NCBI GenBank assembly: GCA_017630035.1
Contig: JAGBWA010000070.1
Location: forward strand, 1-46,682
Direction of reading: 5' to 3'
DNA length: 46,682 nt
From: Bacteroides sp.
GTDB lineage: Bacteria > Bacteroidota > Bacteroidia > Bacteroidales > Bacteroidaceae
Below are positions 15,385-24,449 of the stretch, in pieces. A program made the translations under genes and the position numbers. Every line of letters begins with the position of its first letter. The first letter of the stretch is position 1. The notes under the pieces are model-generated. The model saw only the letters and a program-made list of their open reading frames with translations, was not told the DNA's origin and did no database searches.

Positions 15385-16152
15385 ATGGAAACGTACAATT
15401 ATCAATCTCAATTTACTATTGGTGGCGTGATAGATGAGGCTTGGGCATTGACCAAGAAGCATTTTCCCGTGTTTTTGCTACTTACAATTTTATCAAGTAT
15501 TATTGCGGGTATATTTCAATATGCTTATTATGGCCCTTATTTTGAACTGGCACTGAGCGATCCCAATGCTACCACTATTACGGAAGATGAGTGGATGAAT
15601 ATGATGGTGGCAAATGGCGAAATTTGGAATTGGGTTGGCAAGCTATCTTTAGCCGGTATTTTTGTCTTTTTGGTCAATAATTATTTGATGGTAGTGGGCG
15701 GCCGTATGTTGCATGCTGCTGTTTATAACGAAAGGGTGGATATGACCGCCGAGTTTAAGAATGCCCGCCACACCTTCTTGTACTATCTTGGCGTTAATAT
15801 TGTCTTTTCATTGATAGTAACCATAGGTTGTCTCTTCTGCATCTTGCCAGGTATCTTTTTGGCTGTGCGCCTTATGTTCGCTCCGATGATTGCTATTAAT
15901 CATCCCGAATTAACGTTTAGCGAGGCCTTTACACGCTCTTGGCAAATGACTAAAGGACATTTTTGGAAGCTCATAGGTTTGTACCTACTTGTGATATTGC
16001 TAAATATCCTTGGTATTATCTGTTGTTGTGTTGGCTATTTATTGACGATAGTAATTACTTATATGATGTACGGATATGCATATAAGTTGCTCTACCCTGT
16101 GGAACCCGAGCCAGTTGTAGAAGCTGTTCCTACTGCTGAAGCCGAAATGTAA
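15385..16152 (+). CDS. Polytopic membrane protein (GPDP membrane-domain/DUF975-like)
   Basis: The 255-residue protein has a cytosolic N-terminal segment (METYNYQSQFTIGGVIDEAW) and about five to six membrane spans. The stretch PELTFSEAFTRSWQMTKGHF near residues 173-192, followed by a long hydrophobic double span, is typical of membrane proteins grouped under the glycerophosphoryl diester phosphodiesterase membrane domain or DUF975. There is no catalytic phosphodiesterase domain, so no enzyme activity is implied. Its function is unknown. It ends in an acidic tail (PVEPEPVVEAVPTAEAEM). A strong hairpin follows and separates it from the convergent helicase gene. Confidence 0.85.
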   Translation: METYNYQSQFTIGGVIDEAWALTKKHFPVFLLLTILSSIIAGIFQYAYYGPYFELALSDPNATTITEDEWMNMMVANGEIWNWVGKLSLAGIFVFLVNNYLMVVGGRMLHAAVYNERVDMTAEFKNARHTFLYYLGVNIVFSLIVTIGCLFCILPGIFLAVRLMFAPMIAINHPELTFSEAFTRSWQMTKGHFWKLIGLYLLVILLNILGIICCCVGYLLTIVITYMMYGYAYKLLYPVEPEPVVEAVPTAEAEM

Positions 16153-16170
16153 TCAATACGATATACAAAT

Positions 16171-16197
16171 AAAAAGCCCCTCCTCGAGGGGCTTTTT
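16171..16197. terminator. Bidirectional terminator hairpin
   Basis: 12-bp perfect stem (16171-16182 with 16186-16197), 3-base loop, GCCCCTC/GAGGGGC core, A run on the left and T run on the right. It serves both the 15385 gene and the convergent helicase gene. Confidence 0.9.
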
Positions 16198-16212
16198 TGT
16201 TGGTATTACCTA

Positions 16213-18093
16213 TTATTTCTTCTTTCCTTTCTTCATTGGTTTGGCCCAACCATCTTCTTCGAAGTTGGGTTCGGGACCTTTCAGCCATTTGCTGTTTTCG
16301 GGGGCAAAGAACTGCTTCCAGTCATCCTTTCGGCCACGTGCTTTGGTGTATCCACGCTCTTCGCGACTTGGTTTCTTAGCTTTTGGCTCTTTTACGGGCT
16401 CTTTATATTCCTTTTTCTTCTTGGGTTTAGCAAAATCTAGCTCCGTCTTTTTCTTCGGTTTCTCTTCTCCTTTTTCTTCCGAAAGCTCTACAACCACCTT
16501 ACGACCGTGGAAATTAGCATTCTTCAGTGCTTTTACTACGAGTTTGGCATCCTCTTCGCGCACTTCGAAGAAAGAGAAGTTTTGCATCAAGTCGATGCGG
16601 CCGGTTTCTACGCGTTTGCGTGTGTGCTGATTCAGCAAGTCGAGCACGTCGTATGGGCGGAAATTATCCTTCTTTCCAAGGTTGATGAAGAGGCGTGCAA
16701 ATCCCTTTTCTGCCTTTCGGCTACGGCCTTTTTTGCCCTTTTCATCGTTGCTTTCTTTCTTTCCGATATCGGTTTTAATCTCTTCGCGGTCGCGGTAATA
16801 GTCGAGGAAACGATTAAATTCTAACGATACAATGCGTTTGATAAGGTCTTCTTTCGATAGCCACTCCAATTTGCGATACACATCGTGCATAAATTCGCTG
16901 ATTTCCTCTTCGTTTACCTTTACCTTTTCCAACTCGTCGATTACTTTGAAGAGTTGCTTTTGGCAGATTTGTTGGCTGGTGGGGATAGTACCCATTTCGA
17001 ATTGCTTGCCAATGATTTTCTCTATTTGGCGCATCTTGCCCTTTTCGCGCAAGTTGATAATGGCGATAGAGGTTCCTGTCTTTCCGGCGCGGCCGGTACG
17101 TCCGCTTCGGTGGGTATAGCTTTCTGTATCGTCGGGTAGGCCGTAGTTGATAACGTGTGTCAAGTCGTCCACATCAAGACCGCGTGCGGCTACGTCGGTG
17201 GCAACCAAGAGTTGCAAGTTGCGTATGCGGAATTTCTGCATTACGGCATCGCGTTGTGCTTGGCTCAACTCACCATGTAGTGTATCGGCATTATAGCCTT
17301 CTTGCATCAGTTTGTCGGCAATCTCTTGAGTCTCTTTGCGTGTGCGGCAGAAGATGATGGCATAGATATCGGGATAGTAATCCACCACACGCTTCAATGC
17401 TTCGTATTTATCTTTTGCTTGCACGCAATAGGCACGATGCTTTACGTTGGCGGTACTTTCGTTCTTGCGGCCGATGGTTATCTCTTTGGCATTGCGTAGG
17501 TAGTTCTTGGCAATAGCTGCAATTTCGGGACTCATTGTAGCACTGAACATCAACGTGTTGCGTTGTTCGGGCACTTGCTCAAGGATGGCATTGATGCTAT
17601 CGGTGAATCCCATGTTCAGCATCTCGTCGGCTTCGTCCATCACTACGTTTTCGATGGTGGTAAGCGAAACCGTTTTGCGCTCCATTAGGTCAATCAGACG
17701 ACCAGGAGTGGCTACGATGATGTGAACACCACGTTTCAAAGCGCGTATTTGACTTTCGATACTGCTTCCACCATAAACAGGCAACACACGTAGGTCGTCG
17801 ATATACTTGGAGTAATCGTTCAGGTCGCCAGCTATTTGCAAGCAGAGTTCGCGGGTGGGGCAGAGGATGAGTGATTGTGGGTGGCGTTGCTTCACGTCCA
17901 CCTTTTGTAGCAAGGGTAAGCCAAAGGCGGCTGTCTTTCCGGTGCCGGTTTGTGCCAGGGCTACTACATCGTTATTTTCTCCTAACAGGTATGGGATGAC
18001 GGCCTCTTGTACCGGCATGGGTTGCTCATAGCCCATCTCGCTGATGGCTTGGCAAATGGCGGGCGATACGCCCAATTCTTCGAAACTGTTCAC
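16213..18093 (-). CDS. DEAD-box ATP-dependent RNA helicase (DeaD/CsdA-like, DbpA-type RNA-binding tail)
   Basis: The product is 626 residues from a GTG start at 18093 (NSFEELGVSP follows). The Q-motif Gln is Q29, motif I AQTGTGKT is at 47-54, the DEAD box is in VMDEADEMLNMGF, and HRSGRTGRAGKTG is motif VI. The C-terminal part holds a DbpA-like RNA-binding domain (FARLFINLGKKDNF onwards) and a Lys-rich tail. Such helicases remodel structured RNA in ribosome assembly and cold adaptation. The frame stays open upstream to a TTG at 18138, but that part contains the -7 box TATCTTTG, so the GTG is the better start. It is likely a single-gene unit. Confidence 0.94.
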   Translation of the reverse strand: MNSFEELGVSPAICQAISEMGYEQPMPVQEAVIPYLLGENNDVVALAQTGTGKTAAFGLPLLQKVDVKQRHPQSLILCPTRELCLQIAGDLNDYSKYIDDLRVLPVYGGSSIESQIRALKRGVHIIVATPGRLIDLMERKTVSLTTIENVVMDEADEMLNMGFTDSINAILEQVPEQRNTLMFSATMSPEIAAIAKNYLRNAKEITIGRKNESTANVKHRAYCVQAKDKYEALKRVVDYYPDIYAIIFCRTRKETQEIADKLMQEGYNADTLHGELSQAQRDAVMQKFRIRNLQLLVATDVAARGLDVDDLTHVINYGLPDDTESYTHRSGRTGRAGKTGTSIAIINLREKGKMRQIEKIIGKQFEMGTIPTSQQICQKQLFKVIDELEKVKVNEEEISEFMHDVYRKLEWLSKEDLIKRIVSLEFNRFLDYYRDREEIKTDIGKKESNDEKGKKGRSRKAEKGFARLFINLGKKDNFRPYDVLDLLNQHTRKRVETGRIDLMQNFSFFEVREEDAKLVVKALKNANFHGRKVVVELSEEKGEEKPKKKTELDFAKPKKKKEYKEPVKEPKAKKPSREERGYTKARGRKDDWKQFFAPENSKWLKGPEPNFEEDGWAKPMKKGKKK

Positions 18094-18124
18094 GTTTTTT
18101 TGCTTGATGTTTAGATTTCGGGTG

Positions 18125-18132
18125 CAAAGATA
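18125..18132 (-). promoter_or_regulatory. -7 promoter box for the DEAD-box helicase
   Basis: TATCTTTG on the minus strand, 31 bases before the GTG at 18093. It lies inside the longer open frame and rules out the longer start. Confidence 0.65.
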
Positions 18133-18220
18133 GTGCAAGCCGAGAGGAGGGCAAAATAAATTTATTTATTTTTCATTCCGGGGCGTAGCCTATCTTATCT
18201 AAAGATAGTGCAAATAAAAT

Positions 18221-18246
18221 AAAAGGCCGCTAATACGCGGCCTTTT
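18221..18246 (-). terminator. Terminator of the TlpA-like gene
   Basis: 10-bp perfect stem AAAAGGCCGC/GCGGCCTTTT with a 6-base loop, just after the stop codon of the minus-strand gene. Confidence 0.88.
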
Positions 18247-18253
18247 AACTAAT

Positions 18254-20137
18254 TTATAATGCATTCTCTAATTCCTCTTTCATCTTGCTCGTTCCCGGAT
18301 AGCCAACCGATCTGAATGCGGTGTTTCCTTCGCGGTCTATAATATAATAGGTAGGTACGCCATCAATGCCGAGCGAATTGCCTAAATATTCCCATTGTTC
18401 TTGGGTGAGGTAGAAGTGTTCGCCATGTAAATCGGGTATCATTTGTTCCCATGTCGGTTTATCTGAAGTTTCACCGGTGATGTAAACGTACACGATATCC
18501 TTCTCTTTCAGGGTCTCTTTCATAGGTTTCATTTCCTTATTGGCTGCTCTACAAGGGCCGCACCAAGTAGCCCAGAAGTCAACTAATAGTACCTTTCCGC
18601 GGAATTTGCTGATGATGCTTTCAAAGAGTTTTTCGTTGGCAACTTCGCCCACTTCGTTTACGTTATAGCCCTCTTTCTTTTTGTTGGCTTCGATGGTAGC
18701 GAGTAATTCCTCGTTGGCAACGTTCAGGTATTGCTGACAAGCTTCGGGTAGCGATTTCATCTCTTCTCTCTGTTTGTCGGTCAGAGGCTTAAATCCTCCC
18801 AATTCGTCAGAAATATCCAATGTCTGTTTCATTTGATTAAGCAATCCATCTTTTATGTTTGTACGTTGCACACGTAATATGCTTGGATATGGATTGGTGG
18901 TGATTGCAGTAGTGGTATTCAGTAAATCTGTCAATTCATCGGGTATATGGTAGAAGTCTGTAGGGATGGTTTGACTCATCTTTTTCCAACCTGCGAGGAT
19001 TTCTTCTTCACTCTTATTATTCATCAACTCTTTACGTTGGTATATGCTGATATAGTTATTGGGTGCCATACTTAAAGATGATATCATACGAGCGGCTAAT
19101 TCTACCTTAATATAGTCTTTGGTAGCTTGGCTCAAGTCCGATTGGTTTGCTTTCTCGATGATTGTTTCGTATATCTTGATTTCGTTGTCTTTGAATGCTT
19201 CGAACGAGGTGTTAAGTAACTCTTCGTTGGGGATGGATAGTTCCCTGCTTGTGTCATATACTATAGTACTTTTCTTTGCATTTTCCTTTACCAAACTTTC
19301 CCACGGCCCCTTGTAGTAGATGGCTTCGCCGAGTGAAGCCTTGTCAGCATGGATTTTGGATTTTCTGCGCGTTATTTCGGGTATATTGATGCATATTTCG
19401 CTTGTTTCGTTGGGCATTCCCCAAATCTGTATATAGTTTTCGGCATAGTTCAAACTGATTCTTGTCATACCCAATAAATTGATGGTATAGCTGAAACTGC
19501 CGTCTTCCTCCAATGTTGCTTCGGGATATTCCTTGCCCATTATACCCCCGTAGAATGGGCTATAATCTTCTATGGTTATCTTGTCGGGCATGCCTTTGGT
19601 GTAGCCTAACACCTTTCCTTTTATGGTGGCCGGGCCATAGATAAATGCAGGTTCGGTTAAAGGTGCGTTTTTATCAACTTCTGCTTGCGTAAATTCTTTG
19701 GGAATGTTGATTTTTTGAGTGGCCTCTTTTAATTGGATATTCCAAATGCGGAAACCATCATCAGCATCTGCTCCTTCGATGAAATCGATGGTTTTGGCGC
19801 CTCGCTTCAAGGGTGGGAATACCAATTGGAAGGTTGCCTCGCCCGATTCGGGCATCCAGAATTCTTTGTCAAGGTCGATGCCGATGCCCGATGTAATAGG
19901 GTAGTTGTTGCCATTATTGTCGGTCAGCAAGCTGTTTGATACGATTCTTATCCAATAGCCAGGCGTGAAGGTGGCTTGGATGTCTAGCACGGTGGTGCTA
20001 TCGGTCAGCGAAACCTTGCTTACTTCGATAACGTCGTTGTTTCTGGCGGTATAAACCGGATTCTCAATTACCCGATTTTCGGGTGTGCAGCTTGCTATCA
20101 ATAGCAAACCAGCAATGAAAAGATGGGATAGTTTCAT
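18254..20137 (-). CDS. TlpA-like thioredoxin-fold lipoprotein with large N-terminal region
   Basis: The 627-residue product has a lipoprotein signal (MKLSHLFIAGLLLIASC, lipidated Cys17). The first 500 residues are beta-rich at the start and helical later, resembling the DUF4369-type extensions found on Bacteroidota thiol-disulfide proteins; this part carries no motif I can name firmly. The C-terminal thioredoxin/TlpA domain is clear: LLVDFWATWCGPCRAANKEM with the active-site CGPC at residues 526-529, then DGVPTYYIIDREG with the cis-Pro loop. It probably reduces or isomerises disulfides, or supports cytochrome maturation, in the periplasm. It is expressed alone, with a promoter box 20 bases upstream and a terminator just downstream. 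Confidence 0.92.
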   Translation of the reverse strand: MKLSHLFIAGLLLIASCTPENRVIENPVYTARNNDVIEVSKVSLTDSTTVLDIQATFTPGYWIRIVSNSLLTDNNGNNYPITSGIGIDLDKEFWMPESGEATFQLVFPPLKRGAKTIDFIEGADADDGFRIWNIQLKEATQKINIPKEFTQAEVDKNAPLTEPAFIYGPATIKGKVLGYTKGMPDKITIEDYSPFYGGIMGKEYPEATLEEDGSFSYTINLLGMTRISLNYAENYIQIWGMPNETSEICINIPEITRRKSKIHADKASLGEAIYYKGPWESLVKENAKKSTIVYDTSRELSIPNEELLNTSFEAFKDNEIKIYETIIEKANQSDLSQATKDYIKVELAARMISSLSMAPNNYISIYQRKELMNNKSEEEILAGWKKMSQTIPTDFYHIPDELTDLLNTTTAITTNPYPSILRVQRTNIKDGLLNQMKQTLDISDELGGFKPLTDKQREEMKSLPEACQQYLNVANEELLATIEANKKKEGYNVNEVGEVANEKLFESIISKFRGKVLLVDFWATWCGPCRAANKEMKPMKETLKEKDIVYVYITGETSDKPTWEQMIPDLHGEHFYLTQEQWEYLGNSLGIDGVPTYYIIDREGNTAFRSVGYPGTSKMKEELENAL

Positions 20138-20157
20138 AATGTATTTCTGTTTTTTTA

Positions 20158-20165
20158 CAAAATTA
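20158..20165 (-). promoter_or_regulatory. -7 promoter box for the TlpA-like gene
   Basis: TAATTTTG on the minus strand, 20 bases before the ATG at 20137. Confidence 0.5.
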
Positions 20166-20312
20166 GTTTAAAAGGTGAAACTATCTATAGAAATGGGTAA
20201 TTATCCTGCTTGATTAATAGATATTTAACTTGTATTAATAGTAGTTGACACTTTTAGAGTCGAGGTTTCACCGTATCTATTCGGTGCGAGTGTGGAACGT
20301 ATTGCGTGGATG

Positions 20313-20330
20313 CACGGAACGCATTCCGTG
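20313..20330. repeat. GAACGCATTC hairpin element, copy B
   Basis: CACGGAA-CGCA-TTCCGTG. It has the same loop and stem length as copy A (6838-6855), with the fourth base pair changed on both sides (C-G to G-C), so pairing is kept. Confidence 0.75.
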
Positions 20331-20356
20331 GAAAGTGGGTACCTTAGCGGATAAAT

Positions 20357-20400
20357 AATTTACCCTTAAAGGAATTTTTATTTTCCCTTAAGGGTAAATT
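20357..20400. repeat. CCTTAAGG-family inverted repeat, copy 2
   Basis: Arms 20357-20374 and 20383-20400 (18 bases each, one mismatch) each carry the unit TTACCCTTAA(A/G)GG. It is the longest copy of this family in the window. Confidence 0.75.
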
Positions 20401-20410
20401 TACAAAGACA

Positions 20411-20455
20411 ATGTGGACAGTGTGGACACAAAATAACTGTCCACATTGTCCACAT
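20411..20455 (-). terminator. TGTGGACA hairpin after the PfkB kinase
   Basis: Arms 20411-20428 and 20438-20455 pair over 18 positions with a single G-T, around a 9-base loop. Each arm is itself a doubled TGTGGACA unit. It lies 2 bases beyond the kinase stop codon and probably terminates that transcript, but it lacks a clean T run. Confidence 0.55.
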
Positions 20456-20457
20456 CG

Positions 20458-21378
20458 TTACTTCACTGATTGTGCAAATTCGTTGGAAACATAGTTTTGA
20501 TAGCTTTGACAAACTTGTGCCGAGAAGCGGATTGCATAGCCAATGACCTTGTCCCAAGTAGCTTCGGGAAGGGTGGTCAAATCATCATAATACACGCCTT
20601 CGTGTATCAGACCGAATAGGATACCGGCATTGAAGGTGTCGCCTGCGCCAATGGTGCTCACGGTTTCGATGCGAGGCACGGGGTAGTTCTTGCTGAAGGT
20701 GTGTGTACGCAAGGCAACCTCACCATCGGCCGTAGTGCAGATGAAAGGCGAGCCGTAGTACTTCAGCTTTTCGTTGTAAATCTTATCCGCCTCGGTCAGT
20801 CCGAAAATGTAGCCGAAATCCTCGTTCGAGCCGCGTATGATGCTGGCGGCTTCGAAATTCTCTATCATGTTGGGCATCAAGTGGATGAGGTCTTGTCGGT
20901 GATTGGCGCGGAAGTTAGGGTCGTAATAAACGATAGCTCCTTGCTCTTGTGCCTCTTCCAATAGGCGCACCACGGTGGGGCGTGTCAGGGGGTTGAGCGA
21001 GTAGAACGAACCAAGCAGGATAAGGTCGTCTTTCTCTATCTTTGGAATCTCTATTGACACTTGCTGACTTTGATAGTCCTTATAGAAATTGTATTTCGCG
21101 TCGTTATTTTCGTTCAAGAAGGCCAACGATACGTCGGTCTTAATGCCCTTGCGTCGCATCATGTAGCGCGTATTCATGCCATTCTCTTGCATAAAACCTT
21201 CGATAATATCGCCTACATGGTCGTCGCCTATCTGACTGATGAAATCGACCTTGATGCCCACTCGCGCCAAGCTGACCATAGCGTTGAACGTCGATCCACC
21301 AGGCACTGCAGCCGTGGGTTGGTCGTTGCGGAATATCACATCAAGAATGGTTTCACCGATACCTATTACTCTTCTCAT
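20458..21378 (-). CDS. PfkB-family carbohydrate kinase (fructokinase-like)
   Basis: The 306-residue product starts MRRVIGIGETILDVIFRNDQ. PfkB-family sugar kinase features are in place: the substrate-binding PGGSTFNAMVSLARVG near residues 26-41 and the catalytic/anion-hole motif GAGDTFN at residues 244-250 with catalytic Asp247. The family phosphorylates fructose, ribose, 2-keto-3-deoxygluconate or related sugars. The sequence alone does not fix the substrate, and there is no adjacent transporter or glycosidase to guide the choice. A role as KDG kinase with the nearby uronate genes is possible, but it is separated from them by two genes and a strand change. It is divergent from the M16 peptidase. 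Confidence 0.92.
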   Translation of the reverse strand: MRRVIGIGETILDVIFRNDQPTAAVPGGSTFNAMVSLARVGIKVDFISQIGDDHVGDIIEGFMQENGMNTRYMMRRKGIKTDVSLAFLNENNDAKYNFYKDYQSQQVSIEIPKIEKDDLILLGSFYSLNPLTRPTVVRLLEEAQEQGAIVYYDPNFRANHRQDLIHLMPNMIENFEAASIIRGSNEDFGYIFGLTEADKIYNEKLKYYGSPFICTTADGEVALRTHTFSKNYPVPRIETVSTIGAGDTFNAGILFGLIHEGVYYDDLTTLPEATWDKVIGYAIRFSAQVCQSYQNYVSNEFAQSVK

Positions 21379-21442
21379 ATTCAAATTGATTACTTTATTG
21401 CAAATATCTGCAAATTTCTACAGATTGCAATAACTTTTGTTG

Positions 21443-21450
21443 TATTTTTG
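21443..21450 (+). promoter_or_regulatory. -7 promoter box for the M16 peptidase
   Basis: TATTTTTG, 29 bases before the ATG at 21480. Confidence 0.6.
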
Positions 21451-21479
21451 CCGCTCCAAACTGATAAATAAAAAATCTA

Positions 21480-22697
21480 ATGGTACAACAACATACATTA
21501 TCCAACGGCTTACGCATTATCCATCAGCCCATTCAGTCGAAAGTGGCCTATTGCGGCTATGCCATTGATGCCGGTACGCGCGATGAGGCCGAACACCAAC
21601 AAGGCATGGCGCATTTTGTTGAGCACATGCTGTTCAAAGGCACACAAAAGCGTCGTGCTTGGCACATCTTGAATCGCATGGAGAACGTAGGCGGCGATTT
21701 GAATGCCTATACTAATAAGGAAGAAACGGTGGTTTATACCGCTTTCTTGGCCGAGCATTTCTCTCGCGCATTCGAACTACTGACCGACATTGTCTTCCAC
21801 TCTACCTTCCCTCAACACGAAATAGACAAAGAGGTGGAGGTGATTATCGATGAGATTCAATCCTACGAAGATACGCCATCCGAACTGATTTTCGATGATT
21901 TTGAAAACTTGATATTCCCTAACCATCCGTTGGGAAGAAATATCCTCGGTAAGCCGGAAATGCTGAAAGGATTCACTACCGATGATGCCCTTGCTTGGAC
22001 AAACAATTACTACACGCCGTCGAACATCGTCTTCTTTGTGCTTGGCGACCTCAATTTTAAGCAGATAGTGCGCATGGCCGAGCGATTGACGGCTCACTTG
22101 CCGTTGAAGGAGGCCAATCATAGTCGCACATTGCCTTCTGTTTATCAACCGCGTTTATCAAAGCTGAATCGCGAAACTCACCAAGCGCACGTTATGATTG
22201 GCGGACGAGGATACGATGCTCACAACGAAAAACGTACGGCTCTCTATTTGCTGAACAACTTGTTGGGTGGCCCGGGAATGAATAGCCGCCTGAACTTATC
22301 GTTGCGCGAGCGTCGTGGATTGGTGTATCAAGTAGAATCCAACCTTACTTCCTACACCGATACCGGTACTTTCTGTATCTATTTTGGTTGCGACCAACAA
22401 GATACTGAACGCTGCATTAAGTTGGTACATAAGGAGTTGAAAAACTTGTGCGATAAGAAGATGAGCTCATCGCAACTCTTTGCCGCACAAAAACAATTGA
22501 TAGGACAGATTGGGGTAGCCTCCGACAACAATGAGAACAATGCGTTGGGTATGGCAAAGACTTTCTTGCACTACAATAAATATGATACACCGGAAAAGGT
22601 GTTTCAACGCATCCGTTCGCTCACGCCCGAAATCCTATTGGAGGTTTCTAATGAAATGTTTGCTGATAATCAGCTATCTACATTGATTTATTGCTGA
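21480..22697 (+). CDS. M16-family zinc metallopeptidase (processing-peptidase-like)
   Basis: The 405-residue product is the short single-gene form of the pitrilysin/mitochondrial-processing-peptidase family. The inverted zinc motif HFVEH is at residues 45-49 (His45, Glu48, His49) and the distal ligand is Glu125 in EVIIDEIQSY. The second-half motif RGLVYQVES, with the conserved Arg/Tyr used for substrate binding, is present. No signal peptide is seen, so it is probably cytoplasmic and degrades peptides or clears signal peptides. It has its own promoter box and overlaps the convergent queH stop by 10 bases. Confidence 0.95.
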   Translation: MVQQHTLSNGLRIIHQPIQSKVAYCGYAIDAGTRDEAEHQQGMAHFVEHMLFKGTQKRRAWHILNRMENVGGDLNAYTNKEETVVYTAFLAEHFSRAFELLTDIVFHSTFPQHEIDKEVEVIIDEIQSYEDTPSELIFDDFENLIFPNHPLGRNILGKPEMLKGFTTDDALAWTNNYYTPSNIVFFVLGDLNFKQIVRMAERLTAHLPLKEANHSRTLPSVYQPRLSKLNRETHQAHVMIGGRGYDAHNEKRTALYLLNNLLGGPGMNSRLNLSLRERRGLVYQVESNLTSYTDTGTFCIYFGCDQQDTERCIKLVHKELKNLCDKKMSSSQLFAAQKQLIGQIGVASDNNENNALGMAKTFLHYNKYDTPEKVFQRIRSLTPEILLEVSNEMFADNQLSTLIYC

Positions 22698-23260
22698 TTT
22701 CTAATACTGAACTCACAACCGCAATATTGCTGATTGTAGAAGTTATACTCCTTCAGCAATTGGTTGCGACGCTCTTGCAGGCCGCCTTTGCGCCAGTTTT
22801 GCTCCCAAAACAATGTGCCGGGATACTTCATTGCGGCTTCTCTTCCCGCTTCGTTTATTTGCTCAAGACTTTTCCAACGGCTACTTGCAAGGGTGGTGGT
22901 AAAGAGTGTAAACCCATGTTCGGATGCATAACGGGCTGTTTCTGTTAGTCGTAACAGGAAACATTTCAGACAACGGCCTCCTCGCTCAGGCTCGTTTTCC
23001 ATGCCTTTTACTGCTTTTAGCCAACCTTCATGGTTGTAATCTTCGTCGATAAAATCGATATTTTTCTCTTTCATGAAACGAATAGCCTCTTTCTTTCGAA
23101 TCTCGTGCTCTTCGCTCGGGTATATGTTGGGGTTAAAAAAATAGACAGTTGGTTTTATGCCATTTGCCAACATACATTCTATAATAGCCGACGAGCAAGG
23201 TGCGCAACAACAATGTAGCAGCACTTGCTCGTCGTTATTTGGAGTATTTATCTTAAGCAT
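22688..23260 (-). CDS. queH: Epoxyqueuosine reductase QueH (DUF208)
   Basis: The 190-residue product carries the QueH cysteine set: CCCAPC at residues 17-22, RCLKC in the middle and YCGCEFS near the C terminus. QueH reduces epoxyqueuosine to queuosine at tRNA position 34 and replaces the unrelated QueG in many anaerobes. It starts 9 bases after the uxuA stop codon, so it is probably the last gene of the SDR-uxuA-queH transcript, an unexpected partner for uronate genes. Its 3' end overlaps that of the M16 peptidase by 10 bases. Confidence 0.95.
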   Translation of the reverse strand: MLKINTPNNDEQVLLHCCCAPCSSAIIECMLANGIKPTVYFFNPNIYPSEEHEIRKKEAIRFMKEKNIDFIDEDYNHEGWLKAVKGMENEPERGGRCLKCFLLRLTETARYASEHGFTLFTTTLASSRWKSLEQINEAGREAAMKYPGTLFWEQNWRKGGLQERRNQLLKEYNFYNQQYCGCEFSIRNQQ

Positions 23261-23269
23261 ATCGGTGCG

Positions 23270-24448
23270 TTAAATGCCGAGTTCCATACACTTGCTGATA
23301 CCCATTTCAAGACCACGCAATTCGGCAAGTCCGCGTAAGCGGCCAATGCATGAGTATCCGGGGTTGGTCTTCTTGCGTAGGTCATCCACCATTTGATGGC
23401 CATGGTCGGGGCGCATAGGGATGGATACGCCTCGTTTTTGTTGCAATTCAAGGAATGCTTTCATCACATGGAACATATCTACGTTTCCTTCCAAGTGGTT
23501 GGCTTCGTAGAAGTTTCCCTCTTCGTCGCGTTGTGTACTACGCAAGTGAACAAAGTTGATGCGGTCGGCAAAACGAGTCATCATGGCGGCACAATCGTTA
23601 GCACTGCTCACACCGAATGAGCCGGTGCATAAGCAAAGACCATTACGACGATTAGGTACTGCATCGATGATGGCTTGGAAGTCTTCAGCACAACTCATAA
23701 TGCGTGGAAGGCCTAATATTGAGCAAGGTGGATCGTCTGGGTGAATCACCAGTTCCACACCGGCTTCATCGGCTACAGGGCAAATCTCGCTCAAGAAGTA
23801 GATAAGGTTTTGACGCAAGCGTTCGGGCGTAATATCCTTGTAGCGGTCAAGCTCTTGTTGGAATTGCTCCAAGGTAAAGCTCTCTTCCGAGCCAGGTAAA
23901 CCGGCAATCATATTGCGTATCAACAATTGCTTATCTGCCTCTGTCATTTGCTCGAATCGCGCTTTTGCCTTAGCCTTTTCATCCTCGGTATATTCATTTT
24001 CAGCGCCCGGGCGTTTCAATAGGAATAGGTCGAAGGCAATGAAGGCGGCACGCTCGAAACGCAAAGCACGACTACCATCGGGTAGTTCGTATGCTAAATC
24101 CGTACGTGTCCAGTCAAGCACAGGCATGAAGTTGTAGGTAACGATGTTCACACCACATTTACCTAAGTTGCGTAGGCTTTCCTTGTAGTTGTTGATGTAT
24201 TGTTGAAAGTTGCCTGTCTGAGTTTTAATATGTTCGTGCACAGGTACACTCTCCACAACCGACCAACGAAGTCCTACCGCTTCGATCATCTCCTTACGTT
24301 TAAGAATCTCTTCTTCTGTCCATACCTCTCCGTTGGGGATATGGTGTAGTGCGTTCACAATACCGGTTGCTCCGGCTTGTTTAATGTCCCACAAACTTAC
24401 GGGGTCGTTAGGGCCATACCAACGCCATGTTTGTTCGCACAATACCAT
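23270..24448 (-). CDS. uxuA: D-mannonate dehydratase
   Basis: The product is 392 residues, close to the usual 390-400. It dehydrates D-mannonate to 2-keto-3-deoxygluconate in hexuronate breakdown. The chosen ATG (24448) gives [20 protein letters not shown] and lies one base after the SDR stop codon; in-frame ATGs at 24460 and 24478 would overlap the SDR gene. Family features include [16 protein letters not shown] near residues 26-41, the metal-site region [10 protein letters not shown] and the CTGSFGV segment. It is translationally coupled to the SDR upstream, which probably supplies its substrate. Confidence 0.96.
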   Translation of the reverse strand: MVLCEQTWRWYGPNDPVSLWDIKQAGATGIVNALHHIPNGEVWTEEEILKRKEMIEAVGLRWSVVESVPVHEHIKTQTGNFQQYINNYKESLRNLGKCGVNIVTYNFMPVLDWTRTDLAYELPDGSRALRFERAAFIAFDLFLLKRPGAENEYTEDEKAKAKARFEQMTEADKQLLIRNMIAGLPGSEESFTLEQFQQELDRYKDITPERLRQNLIYFLSEICPVADEAGVELVIHPDDPPCSILGLPRIMSCAEDFQAIIDAVPNRRNGLCLCTGSFGVSSANDCAAMMTRFADRINFVHLRSTQRDEEGNFYEANHLEGNVDMFHVMKAFLELQQKRGVSIPMRPDHGHQMVDDLRKKTNPGYSCIGRLRGLAELRGLEMGISKCMELGI

Positions 24449-24449
24449 A

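Larger units (their letters stand above)
20138..20457. other. Non-coding gap with three repeat types
   Basis: No gene is seen. From left to right it has the promoter of the TlpA-like gene, a GAACGCATTC hairpin (copy B) with its GTGGATGCACGGAA flank, a long inverted repeat of the CCTTAAGG family, and the TGTGGACA hairpin that abuts the kinase stop codon. The composition parallels the gap at 6613-7009. Confidence 0.7.

Noticed and set aside
18094..18138. TTG start for the helicase at 18138
   Set aside because: The added codons contain the TATCTTTG promoter box; the GTG at 18093 fits family N termini.
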